64,000 nt of DNA from positions 4,774,001-4,838,000 of the forward strand of contig NC_084929.1 of NCBI RefSeq assembly GCF_958298935.1. The letters run 5' to 3'. A program made the translations under genes and the position numbers. The notes under the pieces were generated by a model. It did no database searches. It was not told the DNA's origin and saw only the letters and a list, made by a program, of their open reading frames with translations. The stretch is from Phragmites australis. Lineage: Eukaryota; Streptophyta; Magnoliopsida; Poales; Poaceae. Each line of letters opens with the position of its first letter. Positions within the stretch are counted from its first letter, which is position 1. Shown piece by piece: positions 11,829 through 22,906 of the stretch.

Positions 11829-12150
11829 AGAGTAAGCTATCACACATTCCAATGGTATGGGATAGCCAATTTGATGTTTGGATAGCGACATCAATCGCAA
11901 CTTGCTTTCTGAGAGTAAAACTTGATAACATAAACATGTTCTTGATGTTTATCTACTTGGCATATGCAATTTCTATGTTTACCTATTTTTATTCTTGCTT
12001 ATGTTCAGTCCTGATAATACACATGAATTCTTTATTCTTGTTTTGTCTGCTACTATATATTCTTGTTTATATGTATGCATCTTGCGCAACAAATTCATAA
12101 TTGTTAAAAATAAATTTGTAAGAAACTCCCAAAAATGAATTTAGGTTGCA

Positions 12151-12529
12151 TAACGTCATCTCACATTCAGGAGTGTTTGATTATAAATATGACTTGGCAT
12201 CTCGTCATATTTATAAGAAGATGCTCCCAAATTGTCCATGAACTTTGGACAGTTCGAGGATATGTGGCCCGAGTAGTAGGTTTCTATGCTCTTGTATGGT
12301 TATAGAGAGAATTTTGGTGTCATCTCCCTATTGTTCTCCAGATACACACCCTCTTGGCTTGCTATTGAGACATGTATTTGGAGAATATCGTAGAGATGAT
12401 GCCAAAATTTTCTCTAGAACTATATAAGAGCATAGAAACCTACTCGGACCACATATCCTCGAATGGGATTAAGAACTATCTCGCTTATGTAGAAATTAGC
12501 TAGCTAGGATCCTTCACCTTAGATAAGAA
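12151..12529 (+). repeat. CACTA leader repeat, copy 2 (before the second gene)
   Basis: Direct copy of 6690-7069, placed in the same way upstream of the next transposon gene. Divergence is visible but order and spacing are kept throughout. Confidence 0.85.
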
Positions 12530-12615
12530 ATATATCATATTTATATAGGAAAATCTTAAAAGTGAATATAGTTACTAATACTTATAGAATTGTGTCAGCA
12601 TATTCGTATCTATTA

Positions 12616-15480
12616 GATGTCTGTCAATGAGTCTTCATCAGGATCCTCTGATGAAGGACAAGCTCCCAATTAGACATCTACGCAACTAGGTCCCAGTGGA
12701 GCAACAGTACGAATGCCAAGGGCACAAGCAAAGTGACTGACAGACAAGATTATCGTCATGGAAATCAATGATGATGGCATACCTATGGAGAAGAAGGCCA
12801 TGCAGAGGTTGCGGAAGCTCACAGGCCTTAATGCTCGAGAGAGGGTGCCATTGACCCTTCCTAAGTTCAATGATCTCATTGTGGCTCAAAAGAACGTCTT
12901 GTTCAATGATAGCGTCAATATGTTTCTGGAGTTCCCGGAGAACATGAAGGCGATGGGTTGTAAGGCTATTATAAAAATGATCGCCAAACTTTGGAGAAGT
13001 TACAAGAGCAAGCTTGTGAATGGGTATATGGCAAAAGGGTCGGAGCCCTTTAGCAAGTACCCATATGTGAAAAGGGAGGATTGTGAAGCTTTTGTGGGGT
13101 TGAAGAGCTCAGAGGCGTTCTAAACGGAGAGTTTAGCAAAGAAGCAGCGTCGGGAAAAAAACAAGAAGAACCACAACCTAGGCATAGGTGGGTACATGGG
13201 TAAAAGGGAGAAATGGCAGGCGGAGGATGAAAATTTAGCCAAAAAAGATCGCAAGAATCCTTGGTTGCAATTCCCAGGACGATCGCAATCGTATTTGCGA
13301 GCAATGGGTAAGCTGTCAGGTAGTGCAGAAATCACATTCAAATCCAGCGAAACTAAGGCAATCACTGAAAAGGTGAAAGAAATAGCAGCACAATCCTCCG
13401 AAGGTTCATTCACCGGGGTCAGGGAACATGACGAGCTCTCCATTACACTGGGAAACCCTGAGCACCTAGGTCGCATGCGTGGCGTGTCCAGATTCTAGGG
13501 CTGGAAGTTAGGGGCTTCCTTGAACATGTCGGGATGTATAAGAAGAGAAAGAGGTCGGGTGCAATCGATGTGCAAGAATTGACCCAGACAATCACAAAGA
13601 GCGTTTATCAAGACCTCCTGCAAAGGTTTGCATCACAGGGAGTAGTAATTCCTAGTACACCAGCGGGTGATAGCCCCATTGCTGGACAGGAGTAGTCAAG
13701 CCTCTAGAGAGGTTGAACCACCTGTCTTCTCTCCATCCATAGAGCCAGATACTGTAGACCTTATCGATGAGCCCACTCCATGCTCGTTGGTCATAAAACC
13801 TGGTGACTACCAAATTGAGGTTACAAAGGGCCAGGTGCATCCAGAGGTCCAGGTGTTATATACGGTCCTGATATATCCTGAGTATGTTGTGGTATTCATG
13901 GATTTTGTACATGCTAATGCCATGGACACAGATTTACCCATCCCTCCCAATAATGAGATCCAAAAATTGGATCACGCTCGTCTTCAAAAGATCCAATGGA
14001 AGAGGGGGACATCTTGGTGCACAACGAACCATCTAGGAGCGATCCGCGTGGACGTTCAAGTGCACTGAGTTCCCTACCCCAATCTCAGCTTCGAGATGAG
14101 CCAGATGCATCGTCTTTGCCCACTCCGCCATCTCCAGCTAGGAAACCTAAGGGCGACCTAGAGAAGAAGAAGAAGTCCAAGCCAGGGTCCACGAAGCAGC
14201 TACTGAAGAAGTCTAAGTCCTCTGGTAAGGACTCAAGCATCGAGAAGCGCAAGATAGGAGCAGCTTGGACAAAGGCTAACTCAAAATTCCAACTTAGGAA
14301 GCCCTTGCTATTGACATATCCACTTCATAGGGCAGGACAACATTGTGTCAAGTTGCATAATTACTACCTGCAAGGTTGTAGAGCGAACAAGATTTCCGTT
14401 GTCATCTAGTACCAAAATCGTCACTTCTTGAATGGGGACGGTTACTTTATTGTGGGCTTCAACAACGTATACGACCTATTCAATCTCGATGGCTTGGATG
14501 TAGGGTTATTACAATGCTTTACATTATAAGCCCTTTCAAACTAGACGTTCATTAATTATTACCACTAATTCTTCAATCTAACTAACTTCTTATCTGTAGA
14601 GACTTAGTGTAAGAAACAAGGAAGAAGGAGCCCTTAAAATTCCTTGACCCCAAATTATGATGATTTCTGTGATGAAACAAAAAAGGGAATTCATTGTAGG
14701 ATATGTGGATAGAGCAATAAGCCACTTTTCAAAGTAGGACTACCTGATCGCCACCCACAACACCGGTGGCTATTGGATCTTACTGGATATTACCCCCAAG
14801 TGAAACTTGGCCTAGTATCTCGGTTCATCAAGACCAGTAATAGGACATAACGATGAATGGAGAGTACATGACTATACTTTGTTCAAACAAATACTCGACG
14901 AGTAAGTTCTTCATGACTTAGGTTACATATTGAACTTTTTAAACTTTTTTCCAAATGTTGACTAATAGATCCCTCTTTGCATGTAGGGCTTTTGACACGT
15001 ATATGCGATGTGATCCAAAGTACGATTCGAATGAGCTCCGCACACTGACATATAAGACCACCTTCACAGTAAGTGTCAGTATACATATTTGCAAATACTC
15101 TACTACTATCTTTTTTTCTTTCGAACTTATGTTTTCTTTCCCTCTCTAGTGCCACCAACAACCATCGCGAAACACATGCGGCTTCTACGTTGCGTGTCAC
15201 ATGGTGATACCATGGTAGCAAAGGATATGAAATCCCTAGATGTAAGATAATTTCATAATATTTTCATAATTGCTTTCATTCATTACTAATATTCGATGAT
15301 AAAATGATTTTGCTCACGCTAATTGCATACTTTTTCCATAACTACTTTCATTCAGCAGTAATTCAACTTATCGGACGGCAACATCGAGGAGTCTGTATTC
15401 TTCAACATTCGAGGATGGATCACCTCGTTCATAATGACCGAAGTGGTCTCTTCAAAAGGCGAGTACCATTGTAGGGAGAT
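12616..15480 (+). pseudogene. Second CACTA gene: En/Spm-type plant transposase protein with C-terminal Ulp1-like protease, degenerate
   Basis: It starts with a Ser-rich stretch (MSVNESSSGSSDEGQ), then KKAMQRLRKLTGLNARER and a block ending FSKYPYVKREDCEAFVGLK. Next come ITEKVKEIAAQSSEGSF, LGNPEHLGRMRGVSRF (about 13440-13490) and YKKRKRSGAIDVQELTQTI, which are features of the plant En/Spm transposase family (PF03004-like). A Lys-rich linker (about 14160-14240) leads to an Ulp1-type cysteine-protease region. That region has GYFIVGFNNVYDLFNLD (about 14445-14495), a block around FDTYMRCDPKYDSNEL (about 14985-15035) and HQQPSRNTCGFYVACHM (about 15154-15204), where the Gln and Cys fit the catalytic residues. 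FFNIRGWITSFIM closes it. Stops and frameshifts interrupt it repeatedly. Apparent short introns may exist, so exact exon structure is unresolved. Confidence 0.8.
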
Positions 15481-15779
15481 ATCATACTGACTTATGTAAT
15501 TTGCTGTTCCATTTTTGACTTATGTAATTTGTACTTTCATTCTTGATGTGGACTTGTGTCGCTGTACGTTTTGATTATGTATATGTGGATATCTTGTGAC
15601 TTTGGTCCCTACAATGTGGATATATTGAAATACATGGTGATTATGGCATGAATGTTATGAGTGATATCTATGTGGATATCTGTATGTGTATTACCTTGTT
15701 TCCAAGAGAAGACGGCTGCCAAATCCTAACATTGCTTCACGATGCAGCCACGAAATAGGTAAAACCCTTCGGGGGATGA

Positions 15780-16204
15780 GCACATTAGTGACGGGTGAAA
15801 ATGTCACGCGTCACTAAAGAGGTCATCAGTGACAGGTTGTAACCTCAGTGTCAATGATGACTTGGTCATTAGTGACGGGTGCATTTACCACCCGTCACTA
15901 ATGATCGAGTCACAGTGATGAGGTGCAGTTACTACCCATCACTAATGATTGAGTTACAGTGATAGGGTGTAGTTACTACCCACCACTAATGACCGAGTCA
16001 TTAGTGACGCGTGAGGTTATTAGTGACGAGTGGTAAATACATGCATTACTAATGACCATAATTAGTGACGGGCAATAGGCCTGCTCAGGCCATAGGAGAC
16101 GCACCTTAGTGATGGGTTTCAACTGTGACCCATCACTGGTGACCGTCATTAGTGTGCATTCAGAGTGACGTGTATGGGACCTGTCACTAATGTGTTGTTC
16201 TGGC
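15780..16204. repeat. 3' subterminal repeat block of the CACTA element
   Basis: At least a dozen copies of TTAGTGACGGGT-like motifs and their complements, spaced roughly 20-40 bp apart, run up to the TAGTG terminus. The block is denser than the 5' one. Confidence 0.85.
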
Positions 16205-16210
16205 GTAGTG

Positions 16211-16573
16211 TCTGTAAAATTTGATTAACAATTAGTCAAATTATATATATGTTTAGTTTACAAAATTTGTATCGATAGATTCATATTTCAAAGTGATTTA
16301 ATATGATGTTAATTTTATAGCACTTGACAATATATTGTAAGAGAAATTGAAGATCAAAATATATTTTTGAAGATTTTTTTATTTTAAAATATGCCTTAGA
16401 TAGATAGAGGGAGTACTATTTAGGATCGGAGAAACGGTGAAGTTCAAGTGGCAAATAAGGAAGAAATTTACTCTTAAATCTAATCTGCAGTTCGTTGACC
16501 GCTCCTCCTACCCCTAGCATAACTATTGAGTACCAAAAAGAAATCAAGGAACATAGCTTCCTAACAAACTCAT
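16211..16573. other. Spacer between CACTA and gypsy elements
   Basis: AT-rich DNA with no recognisable gene, repeat or terminus. The five bases at 16569-16573 (CTCAT) would be the target site of the adjoining LTR element. Confidence 0.5.
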
Positions 16574-17306
16574 TGTTGTGATCTTGATCGTAACACATTG
16601 AATAATACTAATACAATAGACTAGCAATAAAGAGTGTAATGATTGTTCCTTGATATCATATTAGTTAGGTGGGGGTATTTATAACCATACCTTAACCATC
16701 ACAACCATCATTATATTTGTACCCCTTATCCCTAGGAATATTCCCTTTGACCCTAGGAATAACCTTGAAATATTCTTGTGTATTACAGTCCATGTACATT
16801 TGCAAAACCCTAACATAGCCATGCCCAACACGTGTCTCAAAGGACATGTGCTGAGCCTCCCTTCAGGCCTAGCGCCGACTTCTTTCTGCTCATCCTCCCA
16901 CCAAAACCTCTTTGACTCGTATGCTCCTCCTAGGGCTATCATTCGTTCTCTTCCTGAAGGTCCCTTCGTCACATCCCTTCACCGTCTAGGCTTTGTTCTC
17001 CACTTTGCGCCCAGGCTTCGGCCTTCGCTTTGCACCCTGTCTTTGGCCTTCGCTTTGCACCCGGGCACCTTCTAGGCTTCGCTAGTGCTTCTGCCCTTTG
17101 GTGCTCCTCGCTTCATGTGTTCCCTTCGAGACCGTCGCTTGCACCTCCGAGCTTCATGTCCTTCGTCCTATGCCATTCGGCCTTATGCCTGCATAGCACA
17201 ATGAAAATATCTCTATCACAACATTAGTATTGCTTCCTTGCATTAGTGGTTGGCTGATGTGGCCGAAGTCAACAAAGGGGGTTGGCATGGTACCATTCCC
17301 CCAACA
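16574..17306 (-). repeat. Left (3') LTR of the gypsy element
   Basis: 733 bp, bounded on the plus strand by TGTTGTGATC and CCCCCAACA. It aligns along most of its length with 24961-25602; for example GTATTACAGTCCATGTACAT and CCATTCGGC occur in both. Open frames over it are not genes. Confidence 0.82.
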
Positions 17307-17589
17307 GTGGCTCCTTCGTAGTTTTGGTCTGACTTCGTGGGGAGGGGGCGGTGAAGCCGAGAATATTTAGACAGTGGGGTGGTACCCCCTCTCTCAGTCC
17401 CCCCCCCCCTTTAGCTAGCCGAAATCAACCCCAAACTTAACAGAACTAACCTGCATGACGGAGGACTAGAGATATATTAAACAAAATGTTAATTTTAATT
17501 TACTACAATGGCTATTATCGCCCCTAGCTGGAGTGTGCTACTTGAAGCCTGGTACAAACCAAGTTCCAGGCGCGCATTACGAAACCGTA

Positions 17590-18590
17590 AGGATATGCTT
17601 GATGATGCTCGAGATTCGCGTTGTGATGTCGGACCACCACATGTAGTACTCTGCCCCACCGTGGTGGTCTTTCTAGCCGAGGAAGCGGATGCAGTTCTTA
17701 GGAAAGTCAGCAAAGTCCTTGTCTTCCGATAGCACATACCATGTGTTGTCCCATCTCTGCAAGATAATCTTGCCATGTAGCTCCAAAGCTTGGTTCCAGT
17801 CCATGCACGCCGAGATGTTATCAAGGACATAATGATCTACGAAGCTCGACGATGCTCGTGGGGGCAAGACCCATCAACTATTCTTGAGGGCTTGATTGTC
17901 CAAAAAGCTTGTCATCGCTTGTGCGAGCAAGACCCATCGGATATTGTGGCGGAGAAGGAGCACCTGGCCCCCAAGTTGGATGACACGCATGTCTTCTCCA
18001 CCTTGGAGGCATATCATCACCTAGAGGTATTCGGGCGGTACTAAGACCTAGCCACCTTCGGTCCCGCTACACCACCACTATGCATCGACGATGTGCTCTC
18101 CATACTTGATGTAGTGATCGTGATACACATAAGTGACAACGAAGGTGTCTACTCCTGCCTCCATCTACGGATGTATGATGAAACCACGTGGGAGGCTATC
18201 ACAAACCCACTCCAGAAGCCACGGTAGTGCGATGGTCTCCCCTGTTAGTGGGTTCACAACCACGGCTGAGAAACCATCGCACCAGTCGAACCCTATGAGG
18301 TGGCTTGACCCGAAGGTCTCCAACCCCCCCCTCTCCTCCCTTCGAATGTTGGGGCATGTATGCTGAAGAGAATCTCAGCAGCCAATGAGTAAAAGAGAAC
18401 GTAGCCTAACTCATGGATTTCATTGCTCTTGAGAATCCACGGAGCGAATTGCGAGTGGGCTTTGCGGCAAATGTCTTCATGCCATTGCAGACAGACTGCT
18501 CTAAAAGATGTGAAGTCCCTAGGCTCGGTGAAGCGAGTGGCGATATTTCAGAGAATGCGCCACAGAAGCACAGCCCAAGTCCATGGTGTC
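17590..18590 (-). pseudogene. F-box/DUF295 protein pseudogene inside the retrotransposon
   Basis: On the minus strand an F-box-like start (LLWRIL, stop, NIATRFTEPRDFTSFRAVC, LQWHEDICRK) is followed by APWILKSNEIHELGYVLFYSL. After a frame change in a run of G come SSHLIGFDWCDGFSAVVVNP, LTGETIALP, FVVTYVYHDHYIKYGEHIV, and later MDWNQALELHGKIILQ, WYVLSEDKDFADFPKNCIRF and KDHHGG. This order (F-box, PLTGE-IALP block, then a W-EV-LG segment with DFP-KNCI) matches plant F-box proteins with a DUF295 domain, which act as substrate adaptors of SCF ubiquitin ligases. At least three in-frame stops and frameshifts show it is dead. It lies in the same orientation as the retrotransposon, next to its 3' LTR. 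It may be a captured host gene or an older fragment caught between LTRs. Confidence 0.7.
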
Positions 18591-18599
18591 CTTCGGTGG

Positions 18600-19841
18600 A
18601 ACTTTGATGTTACTTAGGTAGGCATTGTTAACCGACGGTGAGAAAGACGAGTGAAACTGTGCTCCTGTGAGGTTATGAGTAATTTACGTGATGGCTTTGG
18701 TATTTATAGGTGGCAAGCTAAGTCACTTGTTGGAGGTGAAAGGTCACATGCTACCACAGTTGCAATTGTTACGTGTACGCGTACTCAGAATTAATGGCAG
18801 CATTTGCGATTCCCAAAGGGATGTCAGGAGCCATAGTAAATTTCGCACACGTGTTTATGGCTACATACAGCTATGTAGACAATTTGGAAGCGTTACGCGC
18901 CTTCCTATTTTTTATATCTGTCAGGCATGTATCCCGTGGTGTTCCCACCCATACGCCTCCTGGACATTCTAAGAATTGTACCCTGGGGCGCGTGTCACTA
19001 TACTAATCACCGTATGTGCGCTAGTGCGTCCTATCTTTCTCACTCGTGCTACCGGGAGGGGGGAGCCAGACCTGGACAACTTGGCCTGATGGGTCGACCC
19101 AACATAGACCCGGTAAGTCACAGTCCGTGAGGCTTGACTAACTAACTGAGTCATGTCATGTCAGCCCGTGTGTCAGAAGCTCAGCCCATGGCACGGCCCA
19201 TGAAGCACAGTGTCGTGCCGAGTGCGGGGGTGTGAAGGTGGCGTGGCAAAGGTGAGGCGAGGTGGGCGACGGCATGGTGGTAGCAAGTCGGGGGCGAGGC
19301 GATGGGGACTCGTCGGCAGCGTGGCAAGGTGGGGGCGGTGGCGCAGCGGCATCGCATCGAGGGTGGGGCGGTTTGGTCACATCGGCGGGTCTACACGGTG
19401 GTGCAGCTTAGTCAGGTCGTGCTGCGCTAGCACAGCCTACCGCGGTGTCGACCCAAGCACGGCCCGATGAGGCATGTCGTGATGGTCCAGCTCGGCTATC
19501 TCTCAGGCTGTGTCATGCCTACAGTAGCAGGACTCAGGCCAGCCCAATAATCACGACCATGTTGGCCAGCTTTAGGGGCCCCAACGGTAGCTCAACTCTT
19601 ACTCTTTTCTCGTTTTCTTCTATGTCCGCACCCATGCATTCACGAAGATCTCAGTGACCCTTCAGCATTCGCACAGCCAGCACTCCTTCCTCTTCGCTTT
19701 TTTTTCTCCACTCCCTTCGACACAATGACGAAGTCCACGATTCATCGTGCGAGCGATAAGTATCTTCGACATTGCACTTTGGGACTAGCTGCTTCACCAA
19801 AGATCATCTTGTACTCATGGTGGAGAACAGCTGGCATCTAG
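18600..19841. other. Retrotransposon internal DNA without recognisable gene
   Basis: GC-rich sequence between the F-box pseudogene and the antisense ORF. It includes a G-rich, GTGGCG-type low-complexity stretch at about 19200-19400. Open frames here are compositional. Confidence 0.5.
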
Positions 19842-22083
19842 GTGCTCTCTCCGGAGGAGACGAGGCCGAATCCTCAAGAAGGCGAAGTTGTAGTCTTCGT
19901 CGAATTCTTTGCAGTTAGCCTCTGCTACTTGCGGTCACAGTTTTTGTCTGGCATATTGGAGCGGTATGATCTAGATATGCAACAACTGACGCCAAACACC
20001 ATCGTCCGCTTGTCTACCTTCACGTGGGTCTGGCGGTCCCATGGTCATGCCCCCAGCTCCAGAGCCTTCGCCCATCTCCACTACGCCAATTGCCAGCTGA
20101 AGTGGCTGTACGTGAATGAAAAAGAGTGTGTTGCCTCATATGGTAGCATGTCCTTCATTCCTAATGGGCGGGGGAGGTGCTTGCGAAGGCATATCGAAAT
20201 CAGTGGAGTAGCAACTAGACTGAGTTCTAGTCCTACTACAACGTTCCCAAAGAATGCAAGATATCTTCAAATGCCACGAATGTCACCTTCCGAAGGAGGC
20301 TAGTGGTGCAGATGATACCCACTATCCAGGCAAAGGTCGAGGCCATCATGACGATTTCAAAGTGTGTCGGTGTCCGCGACCTCATCGAGGAATACTACAT
20401 GGCCGGGGTTTCGCCGCTCACCGTGGGGTGGAAGTTCGATGACCCACCCACCGACTCCTCAGATGAGCTTCAAGTTTTTAAGATTCACTACGAAGGGGCA
20501 CTGGGTAAGTATAGAAATCCCCTTTGATACATCCTTCGACATCTTGTTTGGACTTCATTAATTTTCTTTGTTTTCAGAGAGCGTCGAAGAGGTTGAGGCT
20601 ACCACAGAGGACCTGCTCAGGCCATACATAGAGCCTAAGCATGATGAGTTAATTGAGAAGGTGAAGGACCCACAACTTAACCGTGTCTTGGATGCGCGCG
20701 ACCTTTGCTACGAGCCACACCTAGTGCCTATGAAAACCACGTGGCGGAGGAAGGTAATAGAGGTCGCCACCAACGATGCCTCTACCTCTGTTTCATAGCA
20801 GAGCCCCCAATCACCGTGGTGCCACTCAACACCATCCCTCCGGGCGAGGAGGACCCCGAGATGCAGGATGCCCTCCATCTGTTTGACCCTGACTCGGACG
20901 ATGGGTTCACTGCAGCCGAAGACTCACCCCATGTCGCGGCCCCCAGAGGCTCTCCCGAGAACATTCCTGTGGAGCACTCGGCTGGTTCAAGCGTAGGGAA
21001 AATTTTTGGTGTGCATATACCCCCTCTTCGCTTTTTCTTTGCATGATCTTATACTTTGTTTTGTAGCAGAGATTATGTATCTATGAGAAATCCCTTCACG
21101 CCAACCTAGGAAGGGAAAGGGGTTCATGGGCACCTTTCAGGTCCCCCATCTGAGCGGGAGCACCTTAGAATCCGCCAACGGAGGCTGAAGAGGTGGTTTC
21201 GGAGTTCCTCCCCTCTGTTTTGATGGATCACATCATCTCCACGCACACGAGGGTAAGGCTTCGAGTATGTTTCTTTAGCTTATTACTTATCAGCACCTAA
21301 AAATGTATTCAACTTTTATAGGACCTGCTTCTGGTGCAGGGAGCCCCTATTCCATTGTCGAAGTCAGGTTTCGGTTGGAAAAGGCTCTGTCCAAGTGCTA
21401 GCGCACCAAGGTGGAGGTCAAGGGCCTTCGGGCCACCCTTGAGGAAGAGCGTAGATAGTGGCTCACCTAGGAGGCTGCCCTCAAGGAGGAGAAGAAATAG
21501 TGGATCGCCCTAGACACCGCCCTTGAGGAAGAGAAGGCAGCCGAGGGAAGGAGTTAGCCGCTCTCACTGGGGAGACCGACACAGTCTCTGCAAAGGTGTT
21601 CGAGCTCCTTAACGAGCTGGGAGTGAGTGACACTCCACCCTCTTTGGCCGCCACCAACCTCTGGGGGGCTCTTGGCTGGATCTAATGTGTTCTACATGGC
21701 CTCAAGTTCGACACGCGTTCCTTCAACAACTTCTATCTTGGAGCCTCTATCAAGGCCACGCTCGCCGCGCTTAAGGTTGCTAGGTCCACGCATTTCAAGG
21801 CCCTTGGCGCACCAAACTATGAGTTCCCAACGGAAGCTAATGCGAAGGCTTTAGACCGTGGGGTGAAGACTACCAGCAAGGCTTTCTTTCAGAAGTATTG
21901 GTTTGCCTATGGACGAGCGGAGGCCCGTGTTACCCGCCGAATCGTTCATGCCAACACTTCGGCTTCTGGAATGGGTGTCCCCGAGGGATCACGTGGGGGG
22001 AGCGTGGCGGAGGGAGGGTAGAGCGGAGAAGGCAACATTGGTGGAGCCCAGGTGTAGGCCAAGGCCTGGCTTCGATTTTGTAA
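19842..22083 (+). pseudogene. Antisense extra ORF of the gypsy element (PF04195-type 'putative gypsy type transposon' protein), decayed
   Basis: The plus-strand frame from 19842 contains VVFVEFFAVSLCYLRSQFLS, ILERYDLDMQQLTPNTIVRL and a following STFTWVWRSHG block, matching the conserved core of the PF04195 family. A frame change near 20250 leads to LVVQMIPTIQAKVEAIMTIS and a long hydrophilic tail with VGWKFDDPPTDSSDEL. A canonical intron is visible (GTAAGTATAG at 20505 to TTGTTTTCAG at about 20577), followed by SVEEVEATTEDLLRPYIE and, after another shift, an acidic segment (EEDPEMQDALHLFDPDSDDG). A Lys/Glu-rich coiled-coil-like part near 21400-21550 and KALDRGVKTTSKAFFQKYWF at about 21840 end it. 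It runs opposite to the LTRs and integrase, as aORFs of Tat elements do. The function of such proteins is unknown. Confidence 0.7.
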
Positions 22084-22906
22084 ATATCTTAACTCTTATC
22101 AAGTTTTTGTAAACATGTTTTATTAATGAAAAATGCTTTGTTGGCTATACATCTTACTTCATATATTACACCTTCACCCTTTCAGTGTTTCAAACGCATG
22201 GCTAGACGAGGCTCCCAGCCCATTCATAAGTGGGAGAAAACCCAATCTTCGGGCTTCGACCCAAAGAGGTCACCGTTGGATGTACTTCCATTGGCTATGA
22301 AGTATAAAGGTATTTACATACTTCACACAACCTGGCGGAGTTTTTTGCTTTGACATCCTGATAGATGCATATAACATTGAGGCTCAAGAGTTCTAGGAAA
22401 ATTTTGATGATTCTATGCTAGAAGCTCAGAGGAAGCGTAGGGGTGCGCATCCTTTTTCAGAGGCAGAGCTCCTAATCCCTAAGGATGAGCCTATTGAAGA
22501 GCCCGGGGCGACACACTTGTAGCATTTGTTGAGATATTGTCGTCTGAGTCCCTATGCTCCGAAGACTAGCCGGACGATGAAGCAGACCCCGAGGCCTCTT
22601 TTGATGCTAGGCATGGCTTCGCATTTCAATTGGCGCGAAGCTGTAGGTACAAGGAGATGTTTACGAGTGATCCTTCGAGATCTTTGAACAAACCTCCGCC
22701 GTCCCTATAATTTCTACTGTGTAACATTATTTGGTTCAATAAAGTATTGGCAGCTTTCTGCATTGATTTGTCTCGCTTGATTATTCTGTTCAAAACAAGA
22801 CATCTAGGTGCAAAAACCCTTCGTCGTGGTTAGTTATATGCTAAGCGTTGGCGTGGCACTAGCCTTCAAGGCCTTTAGTTTTGCTTAGTTCAATTTTTTA
22901 TTCGTA
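22084..22906. other. Retrotransposon internal non-coding DNA
   Basis: No recognised domain on either strand. Degenerate coding-like pieces (for example MARRGSQPIHKWEKT at 22198) may be tail sequence of the antisense ORF. Confidence 0.45.

Larger units (their letters stand above)
5914..16210 (+). mobile_element. CACTA (En/Spm-type) DNA transposon, decayed two-gene copy
   Basis: The right end is TAGTG at 16206-16210, which is CACTA when read from the other strand (CACTACGCCAGAAC inward). Both ends are packed with subterminal motifs of the type TTAGTGACGGGT and its complement, in both orientations, as in grass CACTA elements. The left terminus is degraded: the subterminal block starts at about 5929 with CATTACTAGTGACAGGTCC, which matches the block just inside the right end, but no clean CACTA start is present. 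Inside, on the plus strand, are a TNP2-type transposase remnant and a second gene with an Ulp1-like protease domain. Both carry many stops and frameshifts, so the copy cannot make its own transposase. Confidence 0.88.

Noticed and set aside
16776..17227. Plus-strand open frames near the CACTA element (and again at 25036-25602)
   Set aside because: They lie within the two LTRs and recur in both copies; they are non-coding LTR sequence in the antisense direction.
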